Below are positions 1-13,500 of a stretch of DNA of 64,000 bases, one piece after another (position 1 is the first letter of the stretch; each line of letters opens with the position of its first letter). The stretch comes from Vitis vinifera. Lineage: Eukaryota; Streptophyta; Magnoliopsida; Vitales; Vitaceae. The notes beneath the pieces are model-generated. The model had not been told where the DNA came from. It saw only the letters and a program-made list of their open reading frames with translations, and ran no database searches. The stretch covers positions 361,501-425,500 of the forward strand of contig NC_081811.1 of NCBI RefSeq assembly GCF_030704535.1. The letters run 5' to 3'. A program made the translations under genes and the position numbers.

Positions 1-717
1 AAATTCTTAACTTTATACTATCTCATCATTTCCAGCCAGTTAAAAGAAAGCTCCAGTAGAAATCTTATAAAAAACCAATTAAGAAGCTCACTTTGAATTT
101 AATATATATCTTAAGAATTGCTCCTATTACATTTTTTTTTTCCTTCCTTTTTACTAAAGGGCGGTCATTGAACTCCATTTTTGAACATTATCATCCCAAA
201 TGTTCTAGAACCTGAATACCATAACAATCTTCAGTAATCATGTGCATGTGCATGGATTAACATCCACCAATTTCCACAACCTCCATGTCAAACAACTATT
301 AGATTCATCATATGTTTACATTGTTTAGAAATAAAAAGAAGCTAACATACTGTGGAACCACCACCAAACACTATAACACACACAAAACTAGACAAATAGC
401 AGAAAATCCCTGGGGTCTCATGAGCTACTCACCTATTATAGTTTTCTTTCATAATTATTTCTCATAAAAGATAAAATGCCATTAGTTGAGTCATAGATGC
501 CTTGTACATTTGCAAGGCTATTAATCATGCAATAAGTGCATCTTGTGAGCTCCCCTTTCATATGATACACTCAAAATCCAAACATCTCAACTTGAAGTAA
601 TTGCTTCTTTTCCATGATACTCTACTATATATGAGCAACTGACTACCATTTGAGAAAAGAGAAATATAAAGATTGAAAGAGAAGGTGGCAAAGCAGCAGG
701 TAAAAGAAAGGTCTAAC
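1..717 (-). other. Intron of the DRIP-like gene
   Basis: AT-rich sequence downstream of exon 2 of the RING ligase on the minus strand. I searched for the next family exon (basic stretch after the RING) and saw none, so this is read as intron 2 running off the window. Confidence 0.5.
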
Positions 718-1888
718 CTCAGTTTCTCCAGTGGAACACAACCCAGATCTGTGTTGCATATTGGACAGCATTCTAGTTCCTCATCCGATATCTTGTTATA
801 TATGCATTTTCTGCAAACTGGATTTAAATCAAAAGACAAAACCGTAAGAAATTCACGGTCTATAGTGTCAAAAAAGGTACTAAAAAGGGGCATTGCCCAG
901 TCAAGTTGAGTTAAAGACGTTCAGAAGGGGCATACTCACATGGACCTAATCTTATCCAAATTTGTGCATCAAGAAAGTACTCAAAAAAACTTAGGATTTC
1001 AGAGAATGGACTTTATAGATTTTTGCATAGGGTTGAGAAAGTGATTATAAAAACTTATGCCAATCAAATATTTGGAATCACAAAACAGTGTGCAAGTTAC
1101 ATTCTTCTCCAACAGAATAAAATAGAAAACAAGAGGCAAATACAGAAGATGCCCTAGTCCCAACTAAGCATCAAAACAAATTCAAAGATAACAATCTACT
1201 TATAAGCATAAATTTGAAACAAACAGATACCAAGACTGTTCAACAGAAACCTATGAGTGAAAACTAGATTTAAAAAGACAGATTGCATTCATGAAAGAAA
1301 CAATGAGACTTTAGATAAACTAAACCTGTAGACTGCTCAAAGCATGAACTTTAAAGAAAAGGGCTTTTGACAGCAAGGTAACGGAGAAAAACTTGTGAAT
1401 GAAATTTAACAGGAAAGCACCCATGAACATCTTGATACTTAATTCTCCAATTTCCGAAAAATACTAAATCGTATCTGAATGGCTAGATCAATGAAACAGG
1501 AAGGTTACTTATACTTAGTTGTTAAATTCAAATCTCACCCATTAAATCTTCAATATTGGATAGAGAAAATATCAAAAGCCCATTCACAACTATGAAATAC
1601 CCAGATCAATATAGATCAAACCAAACCAAGGCAAACCCAGATGAGGGAAATGCCAAATAACCAGAACCCAGATCATAAAAAATGGAAAATGCAGAGAAAA
1701 CACATAAAAGAGATCAAAGATTTGAAGAATTAACGTCAAAACAGGGTTACAGAAACAGATTAGAGAAACTCACACGTATGGAGACATTCAGAAATGGTGG
1801 TAGCATCCCTCAAGAGCTTGTTGCAGAGAGGACATGTCATGCATGCCGCAATCGTCTCTCTCCTCACCTTCACCACCTGATTCGACAT
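718..1888 (-). CDS. DRIP-like RING E3 ubiquitin ligase, first two exons (partial, continues beyond the left edge)
   Basis: Two exons read on the minus strand: exon 1 at 1888-1774 (ATG at 1888, donor GTGAGT) and exon 2 at 817-718 (acceptor CAG, donor GTTAGA). They join in phase to give 71 residues plus two bases. The protein starts [19 protein letters not shown] and carries a C3HC4 RING finger: Cys19-x2-Cys22, Cys35-x-His37-x2-Cys40-x2-Cys43, Cys56-x2-Cys59, followed by [11 protein letters not shown]. That RING plus tail is characteristic of plant DREB2A-interacting proteins (DRIP1/2), nuclear E3 ligases that ubiquitinate the drought factor DREB2A; relatives are about 420-430 residues, so most of the protein lies left of base 1. 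No further exon is recognisable in 1-717. The intron of about 950 bp shows nothing else. Family assignment is strong; the substrate is inferred from family. Confidence 0.85.
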
Positions 1889-2380
1889 CTCCCCAATCCC
1901 TCCTTCAACCCTTAAACTTCACCCACGTGCCCACTTGGTGCATGTTAGCATCAAAGACAACAAACACATGAAATTTACGTCCATTCTCCTATCCCCGCCT
2001 GCATTAAACCCAAAATACCAAACCAAAAACAAAACATTACAGATAACCACACCCAAAAATACAACAACAAATAGAAAAGAAAAGGCAAAAAAAACCCAAA
2101 AAATAAAAACAATAACTTCCAGCCTTGCACACACACCAACAAAAAGAAAAATATCACATGGGAATCATGGGCTGGGTGCATAGAGACCTGCGAATTAGAG
2201 AGAGATAAGGGTTTGAAGGTTAAAAAAATAAAATGGGTAGGGGTGATTTGCTGAGAAATGAGAAGGGTTTGGTGGATTTGGAGAGATGATGATGAAGATG
2301 ATGATCTGTTTGGTTTGGAAGAGTCGAAATGTAGAGAGAGAGAGAGGGGCTAGAGAGAGAAACAAGAGGCTTTTGCTTGT

Positions 2381-2387
2381 TTTTATA
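2381..2387 (-). promoter_or_regulatory. Putative TATA box of the DRIP-like gene
   Basis: TATAAAA on the minus strand about 490 bases upstream of the ATG. Transcription would start near 2352, next to a GA/CT microsatellite (about 2334-2346) that would lie in a CT-rich 5' leader, a common arrangement in plant genes. Confidence 0.5.
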
Positions 2388-2391
2388 TTAT

Positions 2392-5196
2392 CCTAGAAGT
2401 GGCCAACACGCAAATCTACAATTCCATCAATACTAATAATTGTTTCTTCATGTGCTTATCCAAATTATTTTCCCCAGGAAGTCTTCATCATTTCTTACTG
2501 AAATTTATATTTATTTTTCTGGATTTTTTTTATTTATATTAACTTTATTAAATCAAATTTTCCCTACAACTCTTTATTTCATCTACGCACCTTTTCTAAT
2601 AATTTCATAAATTTTAAATTATTTATTGCTAATTTTTTGTTTTTGTTTTTGTTTAATAGTTTAGGAAAAAAATCAAAACAAAAAAAAACAAATAACAGAG
2701 TAGACTAGTCAAAGGGAGTTGCTGGAATAAAGTGCACCGGGAGTGCGCAGAAGTGTAAGATGCGCACGAGTCTCGTGTCTACTACAGGAAGTTTGGGGTG
2801 GATGAGGATGTTGAATGTCACTACAGGCGCATATTAGAGATGCATTCATTATCATTTTCTTATCCTTCCGCTCCAATTTTCAACTTAAATGTAGATAAAT
2901 TTTAGATGTTGTATTAACATGAAAATTTTAAAAAATAGGAAGATTTAGGGTCCGTTCAATAATATTTTCGAAAATAATTTTAAATTAGTTTTAAAATAAT
3001 TGAAATTTTAAATATAAAAAAATACCTTTAAATGATATGTTTTTCATAGTGAATTTTAAAATATGTATGTTAAGTCAAAATTTTGTAAAACATGTTTTCT
3101 GAATTAAAAAATTGTTTATATTTAAAACATATATAAAATTATTTTTTAGAACAATTCTCCAACAAATCTTTAATTTTTTAATTAATAGAAAAATATTACT
3201 AATATGTCTAGCTAAATTCAAATTTTTATTCATTTGGCTTGAACATTTATTTTCTCAAATATTTAAAAGGTCAAAATTAAATGTTATGATTTTTAAATCA
3301 AACTAATTTCATCTCTCATTTTTTTGTTCCATAAAATAGTACCCTACACTACAAAAACAAAACTATATCCTTTTTGGTCTAGAGCTTCCTCCTTCAATAA
3401 TTATAATAAGGGTCAATAGGGGTGGATTCCCATTATTAAAAAAACTAAAATAAAATAAAATCCTAATGTAAAGTAGAAGTATATAAAATAGTTTAAATTA
3501 CAATTTAATTACCACCAATTTATATATATGAGTTAATTTCGGTATCTTCTTTATCTTTCGTATTTGTTTATTTTTTAACCACCTCAAGAAGAATATATGT
3601 ACATTGCGGGATATATTAAATTGAAGGATAAAAGGAAGAGATACAATGCATGTAAGCCAAGGAAGGCATGAAAACAACAGCACTGAGAAAATGTCATTTC
3701 TTTCACATGAAGGCCATGGGAAAGGGCAGACACACTGCTGCATTTGAAGGATGGATTTTACAAGCTGTGGGAAGTCAAAAAAGGCGATGCCAAATGGCAT
3801 TTCTGTGTGGAAAAGCAGAGGGCATAATAGTCTCATCCTCCATCTCACCAAACCAGAGTCCCACTGCCTATGTGTGTGGACTATGGACCCCTTTCACCTG
3901 CCCCCTGGTGTTCATACCTTGATTCTTCAAATACCCCTAAAAGTCCATATCATTTGATGGCCTTGGGGGGCCACTGCCCTAAACCTAAAGTGTCAAGCTT
4001 CATGGGGTGGACCTCTCTTTCTGGGTCTTAGCCTGATGGTAAAATTTGAAAGGATATGGGAACAAAAATGTAATTTTTCCGAGGAATTTTTTGTATATAT
4101 ATAGATCAATATATATACATGTGCATCATCTATATATGTAATTTAACAAATGAGATATATCAATATTTATCCAATAAAGACCATCACATGTATATTGATC
4201 TATCTGGATTATTGATGTCCTGTTGACAATAATTCTATGATCAAGAACAGTTTAGATTAAAATTATTAAAAGAATTGCTTCTCATTATCATAATCTCTAT
4301 CATGATAACAATTTTTCAAATTTTAATCAAGGACCTTATCATATAAACTATTTTAAACAAATATGATAATGAAATAAAGAATTAATACCTTATTAAAACT
4401 AAAGTTGATTACATGATAGATTGGATCTTGGGCATACATTTATCCCCAACACAAAAATGAAAGACTAGTGCTCCATATTTTGGTCAAATTGAATGAGTTG
4501 GATACAATTTACAAACACCATTTGATATGGAAGTTGGGACACTTCCTTTAGTTTTGGTGGGTGGGGGCCGTTTCGGGTCTATTTAGCCCAGCAGAAAAGG
4601 GGGAGTCGTATAAAGATAATACCACCTGCACCAACCTTATCATCACTGTTTCAACAAACCAACCATCAATCATTTGGATCAAAATGAGTAGCTATACCTA
4701 AAATGAGGGAAAAATCATCAGAACTGTTGGCACTAAAATGCCAAAGAAGGGTTGTTATTAATTCATCGCATGCCCGTTCCTCATGTATGCCATGCTCGGC
4801 TTAATTCACAGGGTAATGGGAGGATCATGTGTGAGAACTAGTGTGGCAGGACAGTAACTTGAGATCAGACATAAGCAAATCTAATACCCTCTTCCATTAA
4901 ATGTGAACTTACATAATTCACTTCAATAAAGTTGAATTCACCTACCAGCTATTTTTACGTCTTTTTCTTACAGCAACAATGCTACATCTCTAGCTATATC
5001 ACATCACATTCTAATAACATGATATACTGATACAAGTACCTTTTCATTCATTGGCTAATGCCACCTGCATTGAATGGACTAAGTTGTTAACCAGCTCCAC
5101 AAGCCCTCAAGTAATCAGCAATGCTTCATCAATCTCATCTGCAGGCTCATTTGGAGCGGCTGCACATTTGTTTCACCTCCCAAATGATTTTATTTT
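2392..5196. other. Intergenic region, no supported gene
   Basis: AT-rich DNA between the DRIP-like promoter and the 3' end of the MRS2-like gene. A less AT-rich patch at about 3640-4010 has overlapping short ORFs on both strands but no family signature, no splice structure and no signal I can name. A TATA-like TATAAAGATA near 4610 has no ORF behind it. Confidence 0.4.
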
Positions 5197-8100
5197 TCAA
5201 GACCCAACAAGACCTTTGCTCCGAGCATATGAAATTATTGACAAGAAAATGGATGCACAAGCCATTCCTGAGAGGATGACCACCTAGGCATAAAAATTGA
5301 GGGAAAAAACAAAACTAAACAATCAAAACCTTGGCAATGTGTTTTTTTATTCTTTTTTTGGCAGTGAGATGATGAACTCCACATACCCATTTGAACATGT
5401 ATCCATGGTCGTTCCTCCATGTATATGGGATGTTCATGCCAAATATAGCAGCCACCAAAGAATATATAGACAAACAGACAGTTCCAGAACTTAGAAAGAG
5501 CTCAAGCTGCCGCCATAGAAAAGTGAAAATTGATTATGACTGGAAGTTTATATGCATAAAGGATGTGAATGGAACTTTTCAAGATACAGCACCTGAATCA
5601 GCTGGTTTCGATGATTGTCAAGCTGCAACAAGGAACACACTAGATCACAAAACAATAATATTATCTTTAAATACTTCTTAAAGTAAGAGAGAAATTTTCC
5701 TTTTTGTCTAATACATGTAAAAAGACTCCATCAATATTATCAACCAATTTAATTCTGTTTTTGGTGTCAAGTACCAAGTTGTCCAACCATTTACCTGAAT
5801 ATTAATGTAGTCTTCAGTGTCATCAATGTATTCACGCAGCTGGATATGGAAAAAAGGCCAAAATATAAACCAGAAAAAAAAAATATATATATATATATAT
5901 ATGAAAACGCAAGCAGAGAGATACCAAAATAAAAAATAAAAAAAAATCCAGCAGACTGCAATATTCCCGGTGAGTCTGCTTCAATCAGAATGAGAATATC
6001 CCGGCAGTGCTTACAAATGCAACTGTTCAAATAAAAAAGAAGCCTGTATACAACAAATTTGGTGCATACCGTGGATAATTTATTCAATGTGCCGTCAATT
6101 TGCATAAAGTAAGCCTGCAAATTTAGGAGGATTCATCTTAGAATTCAGCATGTGTTTAACAAAATAAATGGCATTTGGATAACAGTTACAACCTCAAGCA
6201 ACATCTCCAGCTCCTCAACGTCATTCTCCTCATGAGTTGTTACTGCACTTGCTCTACTTGTTCTGGATATCCTTGAGCCTATTGTAGGAGATGCAAGCAA
6301 CCAGAGGGGAGCACCAGAACCACTGGATGATGAAGAAGCCCTAGTCAATTTTCTTGATAAGTACAGGTCTGCCATATCATCATCATCATCCAGAAGTTGT
6401 TCAAGCTCATCTCTTACCTGGAACCAAAAGCATCTGAAAGGATAAGTTTAAAATTCCAGGTACAGAAGTCCTTACAATAACAATATTTACTAATTTCAAC
6501 CGACAAACATACACCAAGTGTGTATATGCATCACGGATATGAATTGAGAATACAGTGTGAAACTCAGGCTGATCATACTGGTACAAGAATTGAAGTCTAT
6601 TTTTCAGGTGTGCGTCCTCTTGCACTAGTGTATTAGTTCAAAAATTTCTATTCTGCCTAATATCAATGTGGAAAAAAAATTACTTCATTTAGAATACGCA
6701 GTTATGAGAATGAGCCATAATCCAAACAATTCACAACCAAAATCTGATTATCACGATAAAACTGAGCACATTGCAGTGCATTGACATTTTATTAATGAAA
6801 TATAAAGACTGACCATGTACCCCTGAGTCTGAATTTTGGAGATCAATTGACAAATATTCTAACCGAAGGAATTGTTAGCTCTATTTTCAAAATGTGTCCA
6901 GAAAGTTGGGCAAGTGTGGTATATATGGACCATCTAGATGGAAAATTTTCATCTCTCTTCTTCCTTTATTTTGCTAATGTTTGAGGAGCATCATAAAAAA
7001 TGAACTGAAACCTAACAAAACATAGAGCATCTTAATATATCATTGAAGAAAGAAAAACCAATCTTGCATTTGAAACAGCTTATCCAATTTCAATTAGTGA
7101 TATAAAGTATAATTTGTCACCACATGCTCATTCACCTTCCGCATACCCAACAATCCATGTATCAGGTAACTTTTTTTAATCTTTTTCCTTACAAGCGAAT
7201 ATCAAAAAAGGGAATTTCAGGTAATTCAGTTGATAGCTTACCTAGCTAAACATGACAATGCCTTCACACCAGCTACTTGGGGCTTATAATTCAATTAATA
7301 GGTTGAGGTGAGTATTAAAGTCAAAATTATTGCTTTACGAGGAAGGCTTTTTATTCGTTGGAGTTCACTTAGGAAGTCAGAATTACTGATTTAAAAATTG
7401 AGGAAGGCTAGACTTGACAATGCCTTCACACCAGCTACTTAGGAGCTAATAATTCAATTAATAGGTTGAAGTTAGTATATAAAGTCAAAATTATTGCTTT
7501 AGGAGGAAGGCTATTGACCTGGCAATGCCTTCACACCAGCTACTTGGGGCTAATAATTCAATTAATAGGTTGAAGTTAGTAATATAAAGTCAAAATGATT
7601 GCTTTAGAAGGAAGGCTATTTCTTCATTGGAGTTCACTTAGGAAGTCAAATTTACTGATTTAAAAAATTAGATTAATTAATGTACTTCAGGTCAAAAAGG
7701 ATGAAGTCTCCAAGTAAACAGAGAATCATTTAATGCTAACTGATATAATGATTTAACCTCTTTGTTTAAAGGGAGGAGAGTAAAATACTCTGGTGTCCAA
7801 TTCTTCCACAAAGATTATCTATAATAAAGAAAAATGATTCACAGACATCACTGAACAGTTGAATTCTCATTTCCGTTTTTATTTTCTTGAAATGACCATG
7901 TTATAAACCATAATACAAAACTGAGTAAGCTACCATGAAACACCTAAACACACGTCCTGGGCTTTTCAAAGTCCAAGCATGTCATTAAAGATAATAAATC
8001 AATTTTCATGGGCTCACCTCAAAGTAAAATGCTTGAATTGGATCCCATATAAGTATATAATTGTAATTTAATACTGAAAGAAAGGAATCCAGCCCAAAAT

Positions 8101-10240
8101 TGAGAAAAATATTAGTGTGTTAGAGATATAAACATGCCTTCTGAACCCGATTGGTCAACCTTGTCATGGCACTCTTCAATTTACGAACCCGATCCAAATT
8201 ACGACTGCTAATCTGCACGTAATTGTAACTGTTTCACTACAAATGATGAAGGGGAAGAGAAGTATCTAAATTGTACACAAATTGGATAAAATGAACATCA
8301 TGATCATGATAGTAGCAATCATATGAAAACCCAAATACTCATTCCAATTTAAAATATCTAAAGACTAGCACTCACTAAACCTTGCAACAAGCTTGCAAAA
8401 ACTAGCAACTCTGGTATATGGTCGCAAAAAAGATGACTATTAAATTATGTTAGAACCAGCATGATACAGGGATTCTACCCCAAAGCTGGAACATGAAGTG
8501 ATTCTACTCCAAAATCCAGAACATAGTCTTTATGAACAAAATCTCTTCTTCTTTTTTTGTGTGTGCTTTTTATTGTACAGTGCTGATTGCAGGGTCAAGA
8601 AAATTGTCAGATGAAGGGCCTGGAAGAACAGCAGATACTGGATGGTTGTGATTGCCCTTTTGCTCGATTTTTTAGTTTGAACTCTCATGTTCCTAACAAT
8701 GCTCCCTTCCACTACAGCTGTACAGGATGTATAGATTCATGTAACTATTCTAGCTAAGAACCAAAAGAAACTTTTAGCTTGGTAACAAACAAAATTTCAA
8801 TTTCAACTCAAGGTTAGTAGAATAAGCAGTTAAATGTTTCTATCTTCCAATATCATTCATCTCCCCTAAGTCTGATTTTTCCCAGAAGTTGACTATCCTC
8901 AAAGTTGAGTGTGATAACAGGCTTTTTCAGTAAATAATCCCACCAATTAGACTTTAACCTCAATGAGGGTACCTAAAACAACATAATGTTCTTAAGAGAG
9001 GAAAATCCGAGCCCCTGAAAGTTATCTGCAAGGGTATGTTAATAAAAGAAAATCGAACTCCAGTTAACACTATCAAGGGATTTGAGACATGATAGTCTGG
9101 AAAATAGAGTTGCTAATTCCTAGATGAATTGAACTATATGGATCAAGCAGAGAGAGTACTTTGTTAACCAAGCCCTTACCTTGGAGGTTAGCTCATCTAA
9201 AGCTGGGTAAGCAGCAGTTTCCAGCTCCCTTGTCCGCGCATCAAGAAAGCTACAGATGGCTTCTAGTGCTACTTCAAGAGCCCGGAATTCAAATGGAAAT
9301 TCTATATTGAATGACTCAGTGCATCAGGATACTAAAAACTCGTATGATAGAGCAACAAAGAATAATAACTGGTACCAAAATCAACCCTAAATAGAAATAA
9401 GATGTGACAACATTTCCATTCTATCAATTGTTAAAGTCACAAGGAAAGAACCCAAAAAGGAAAAACTAACTGCAATTCACCATTTTCTTCAGCAGCTTCA
9501 GCATCATTTTGCGCTCCAAGGTCTTCCTCTTCTCCTTGGCCTTGGAAACTGGTACTTACTGCTGGCAACCGCCTTTGGAGCTCCTCAACAATAGGAATAA
9601 CATTATCATCCATCGGATCTCGAAGCAATACCTGCCCCAAAAACAAAGGACAATTTGCCTTAAAACCTGTCTCAATCTACTCCAGACTAACCCCAGTTCT
9701 CCTCATTTACTTGAGATACTCCGAGGAGAACAAAGTAAGAATCCCAATTTTGAAAATCAACCCAAACAACCCAATTTTTTATTCCAAAATGTTTGCATAA
9801 ATTACCCCTCCACAAACTCAGACAGAATGCACTTAGAGACAAATCAGTGTAGAGAGATTTACCTCATCTGCTGTGATAATTGCTTTGATGTGCTGAAACC
9901 GGAAAGAAGAAGAAAAGAAAAAAGCCACAAAAAAACAAAGGAAAATCAACAACAAACCAAACACTGAGATTGCAAAGGGAAAGAAAAATCAAGAATTCAC
10001 CTCCAAATTGAGAACAATAGCTCTTTCTCTTCCAAGAATGGTCGAAGGATATGACAAGAGAGGATCAAGAATGCGCAGATCTCTGGCATGAATATGCACG
10101 CGGCGCATGATGACATACTTGTCCACATCCAGAATTGTACTCTCCCCATTGTCATTCATCAAAACCCAACTACTAACGGCGGTCTTCTTCTTCGAAGCCA
10201 GTTGAATATCCCCGGGAACGACAAACCCGTCTCGACCCAT
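5197..10240 (-). CDS. MRS2: MRS2/CorA-type magnesium transporter, MRS2-7-like clade, complete (11 exons)
   Basis: Minus-strand exons: 10240-10001, 9892-9863, 9631-9481, 9301-9180, 8212-8138, 6417-6193, 6114-6070, 5839-5795, 5622-5593, 5506-5387, 5283-5197. All join in phase to 389 residues. The protein is a plant MRS2 (MGT) channel that carries Mg2+ across membranes as a pentamer. The signature GMN is at residues 344-346 between the two C-terminal membrane helices (about 330-343 and 361-381); the long coiled-coil cytosolic part includes [20 protein letters not shown] and [20 protein letters not shown]. Length, [20 protein letters not shown] near the N terminus and VVILSG...[10 protein letters not shown] at the end fit the MRS2-7/-2 group (about 390 residues). 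The start chosen gives MGRDGFV; an in-frame ATG seven codons upstream is possible. Intron 5 uses a GC donor (AAG|GCATGT at 8137). No transit peptide is evident. Confidence 0.93.
7253..7672. repeat. Three tandem copies of a ~105-158 bp unit inside an MRS2 intron
   Basis: Copies start near 7253, 7411 and 7516. Each contains AATGCCTTCACACCAGCTAC followed by a stretch with CAATTAATAGGTTGA and GTCAAAAT. Copies 1 and 3 also share GGAGTTCACTTAGGAAGTCA; copy 2 lacks that end. Intronic, with no coding capacity. Confidence 0.85.
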
Positions 10241-10289
10241 TACCAAACATTCAAACCACACCTCTGGTACATAAAAACAAACACCACAT

Positions 10290-10517
10290 CTACATGAACT
10301 TATATGGCAAAAGGTAACGGAAACCAGAGAATTTCTGCAGTTTGGTGAAGTGGGGTTGTGAAAAATTCACATGGGTTGGGACTGAGCAGAGTGGTGGTGT
10401 GGGAGAAGGGAGATTTACGGTTTTGGAGGGTGAGGGAGAAGGGAGATTTACGGTTTTGGAGGGTGAGGGAAAGTGAAAGGCACTGGTAAAAGCTTGGAGG
10501 CTCTGAGATATTTGCAT
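10290..10517 (-). other. Possible 75-codon upstream ORF in the MRS2 leader
   Basis: An ATG at 10517 opens a 75-codon frame that ends 50 bases before the MRS2 start and is not in frame with it. It contains the translated 33-bp tandem duplication (residues SPSKTVNLP twice). If the leader begins upstream of 10517 this would act as a uORF; the transcript start is not visible from sequence, and the 5' limit of the leader is unknown. Confidence 0.3.
10401..10466. repeat. Perfect 33-bp tandem duplication in the MRS2 5' region
   Basis: 10401-10433 and 10434-10466 are identical by eye; each contains GGGAGAAGGGAGATTTACGG. It lies 160-230 bases upstream of the MRS2 ATG, so probably in the 5' leader. 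Confidence 0.9.
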
Positions 10518-10540
10518 GGCTTAATGGCTGGTAGTGAAGT

Positions 10541-13500
10541 TTGTTGGGTGTAAGTTAAAATTGGAGGGGAAAAGGTTTCAAATAGTCTCATTAATGTTTA
10601 TTTCACTCACGTCTGTCAGCGCGTGTCCCACGCTCCTATCATTGCGTGGATATTGACCATCATCCCCCTTCCTTCCTCCGTCTCACTCCAATCCTTTTGG
10701 GGTTAAAAAAAGTCATTTAAGATGCCACCCACTGAATTTCACGCGCTGCATCTCTTCTAGAAAATGTCAATTGTTTTTTAATTATTAAAAAGGCATTGTC
10801 CTATTTTTTTCATGTACTTTCGTGGAAAAATATTTGTTTAATCAGCATTTACCACTAAATAAAGTGGAAAATAATATTATTATGTTAATAATGGGTGTGC
10901 TTTAAAACCCCCCTTATTTTTTAAGACGAGCAGGAAAAAGCGAAGATAAGTTTAAAAATTAGAAACAAAATATTTGTTTAATCATCATTTATCACTTAAT
11001 AAAGTGAAAATAATATTATTATGTTTTGTATTTTGATGTCATGTGTTTGTATTTGGACGTGATGATTATGATTTTATCATATTTTTTAGAATTTTCTTAG
11101 TAATAAGATAAAAATATTCGTTCAATTTTATTATTTTATATTAAAAGAGATAGTTAATTAAACCTATTTTTAGATTTTCTAATTTTTTTTTAAATGAAAG
11201 TGAGAGAGAGCATATTTTTAATTATTAACCTTTTTAAAATTTATTAAGGAAAATAACATAAACCTAAAAGAGGAATATTAATGTTAAGCCTTGATGGAAA
11301 GTTGACTGAGATAGGCAAATTAAAAGTAATAAAATTATTTTAAAAACTATATATTTTAAAATTAATTATTGTTTTTGTATGAAAAAGAATGGAAAAAATA
11401 AATTTAGTTAAAGATTGTTTTTATTTTGTATTTTTTTCATAGTTCCACAAGTATCAACACCTATTCAACAATATTCTCGATTTTTAAGAATAATTTCTAA
11501 CAAACAATTCTCAATATTTTTATAAATAAAAATATATTTTGGATTCAAGTGTGAAATAGATTTGTGAACTATTCTATAAAAGACACATGAAAATAATTAA
11601 ATTTTATTTTAAAAATCATCATTTTTTGAAAATCATCATTTAAAAAAAATTAAATTGAAGATATTTTTTTTCCTTTAAAATAATTTAAAGCGGGGAGAGG
11701 GGAAAGTTACTTTTAAATTATAAGATCTTGATCATTACTTAAGAGGTGTTTTTTGATTCATTGAAACTATTTGAAGTTTATTATGATATCATGTTAGCAG
11801 CGTAAAAATCACAAGTTTGTTATGATATCTAATATTTGAAATTATATATTTATTATGTTCCTTTCTATAATATATATTTATTTTAAACCCATAAGAACCA
11901 ATTATGTCTAAAGTGGACAATATATACATAAAAGGGAGTGAGTAATTTGTAGAACATAATAAGAATATTATATTTGTATGCATAATGAATTTAATATCTC
12001 ACTTTTAACCATGTATACCCGAAAAACATGTATATGATAAGGGAATTGTCATTATATTTATTGATTGTATAATCTATTAAACATATATATATATTCAAAT
12101 TTACATAGTTCAAAGCAATATTGCATGGGCACTTGAGCTTCCCTATTGGAAATTTAGAAGTATCTCTACCTAGACATGTGACTATTTTGAACAAAATAAA
12201 AATGAATTTAGTGTTGATTTGGTTTGGACATTATTGTCTATTGGATTTGGACTTTTGTGTTTCAAGCATAAGCTTGAACCTTGATATGTTTTATGGATTG
12301 TTCTTAAAACCCTAATGTGTCTCGAGTTTAGGCTTTAACCTTGGTGTGTCTTGAACCTAGGTTTGGAGTTAGGTTTTCTCCAAATCTTTTAATAACTTGT
12401 TTGAATTGACTTCTAAGCTAGAAGTTCATTATCAAGCTCACAAACAATATATATGTTTCTATAGCTAATTTGTTTAAATAGCTTATAACTTAAAAAATAA
12501 TTTATATGGAATTTAGACCTAAGTGTGGAAGTCCCCTCTCCACGATTTTAAAAGCTAAAAGGGCTCTTTCAAAGGTTGAGAAAGGCATATAATTTTTTTT
12601 TAATCACTTATAAATATTATTTTTTAATTAAAGTTAATATTCAGGGAGATTTAAAAGACTATATTTAATAACCTTAATCCTTAAAAATATTATTTTGTAG
12701 TTAAAAAAATAATATTTGATTTTAAATATAAATAAAACTATGTAATTCTTTTATATGCATAATTTTTAATATTTACATGCAAAGAGAAAGAACCATTCTG
12801 TTGTGTAATTGCACATATTTCAATCCTGTAAATATGATAGAAATGATCAAGATAGAGAAATAATGAAAGCATATAAAAAATAAAAATAAAAATAAAAAGT
12901 AAGTTTGACTTTAATAATTTCTAATTCATTTTCATTCTATTCTATTAATATATATATATATATTGTTTTACTACTTTATTGTTAATGCAAGTTCAACATG
13001 GATATCTAATACATATATTAAAAAAAAATGAAAAATAATTTGACCTAATTTAGTAATTTAAATCAAGTTTAGTATTATCTAGTCCAAATGAAAAAGTGTG
13101 CAGTGTTCACATTTCTTCCGCCAACCCCACCTCACCATCACATGTCTTCATGTGTGATATGGTTAGCTCATAGCATGAAATAAATTCTCGCCTGTCATGA
13201 TCTTCCCTTGACTTCGACTTAGTGGCCCAAAAAGAAAAAAAGGGAAGACAGGGATTGTGAGGCCATACTCATTCAAGGAAAAGTCTGGACACTTCGAGAT
13301 TGTTATGAAAAACAGTTTTTGTGATTTAAAAATAGTTTTTGAATTTGAAAAACAAGATTAACAAATGTTGGATTGAGGACATGTTTTTGAGAATTTGTTG
13401 GGAAAAAGAATAAATTTGAGATGTTATCAAATGTTTATAAATCATATTTTAAAAATATAGTTTCTAAATGTTGTAAAAACCATGTTTTTAAAATGGGATT

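Noticed and set aside
3640..4010. Overlapping ORFs on both strands and a miR396*-like GCTGTGGGAAG at about 3765
   Set aside because: No pairing arm with the mature miR396 sequence nearby, and no protein family signature on either strand.
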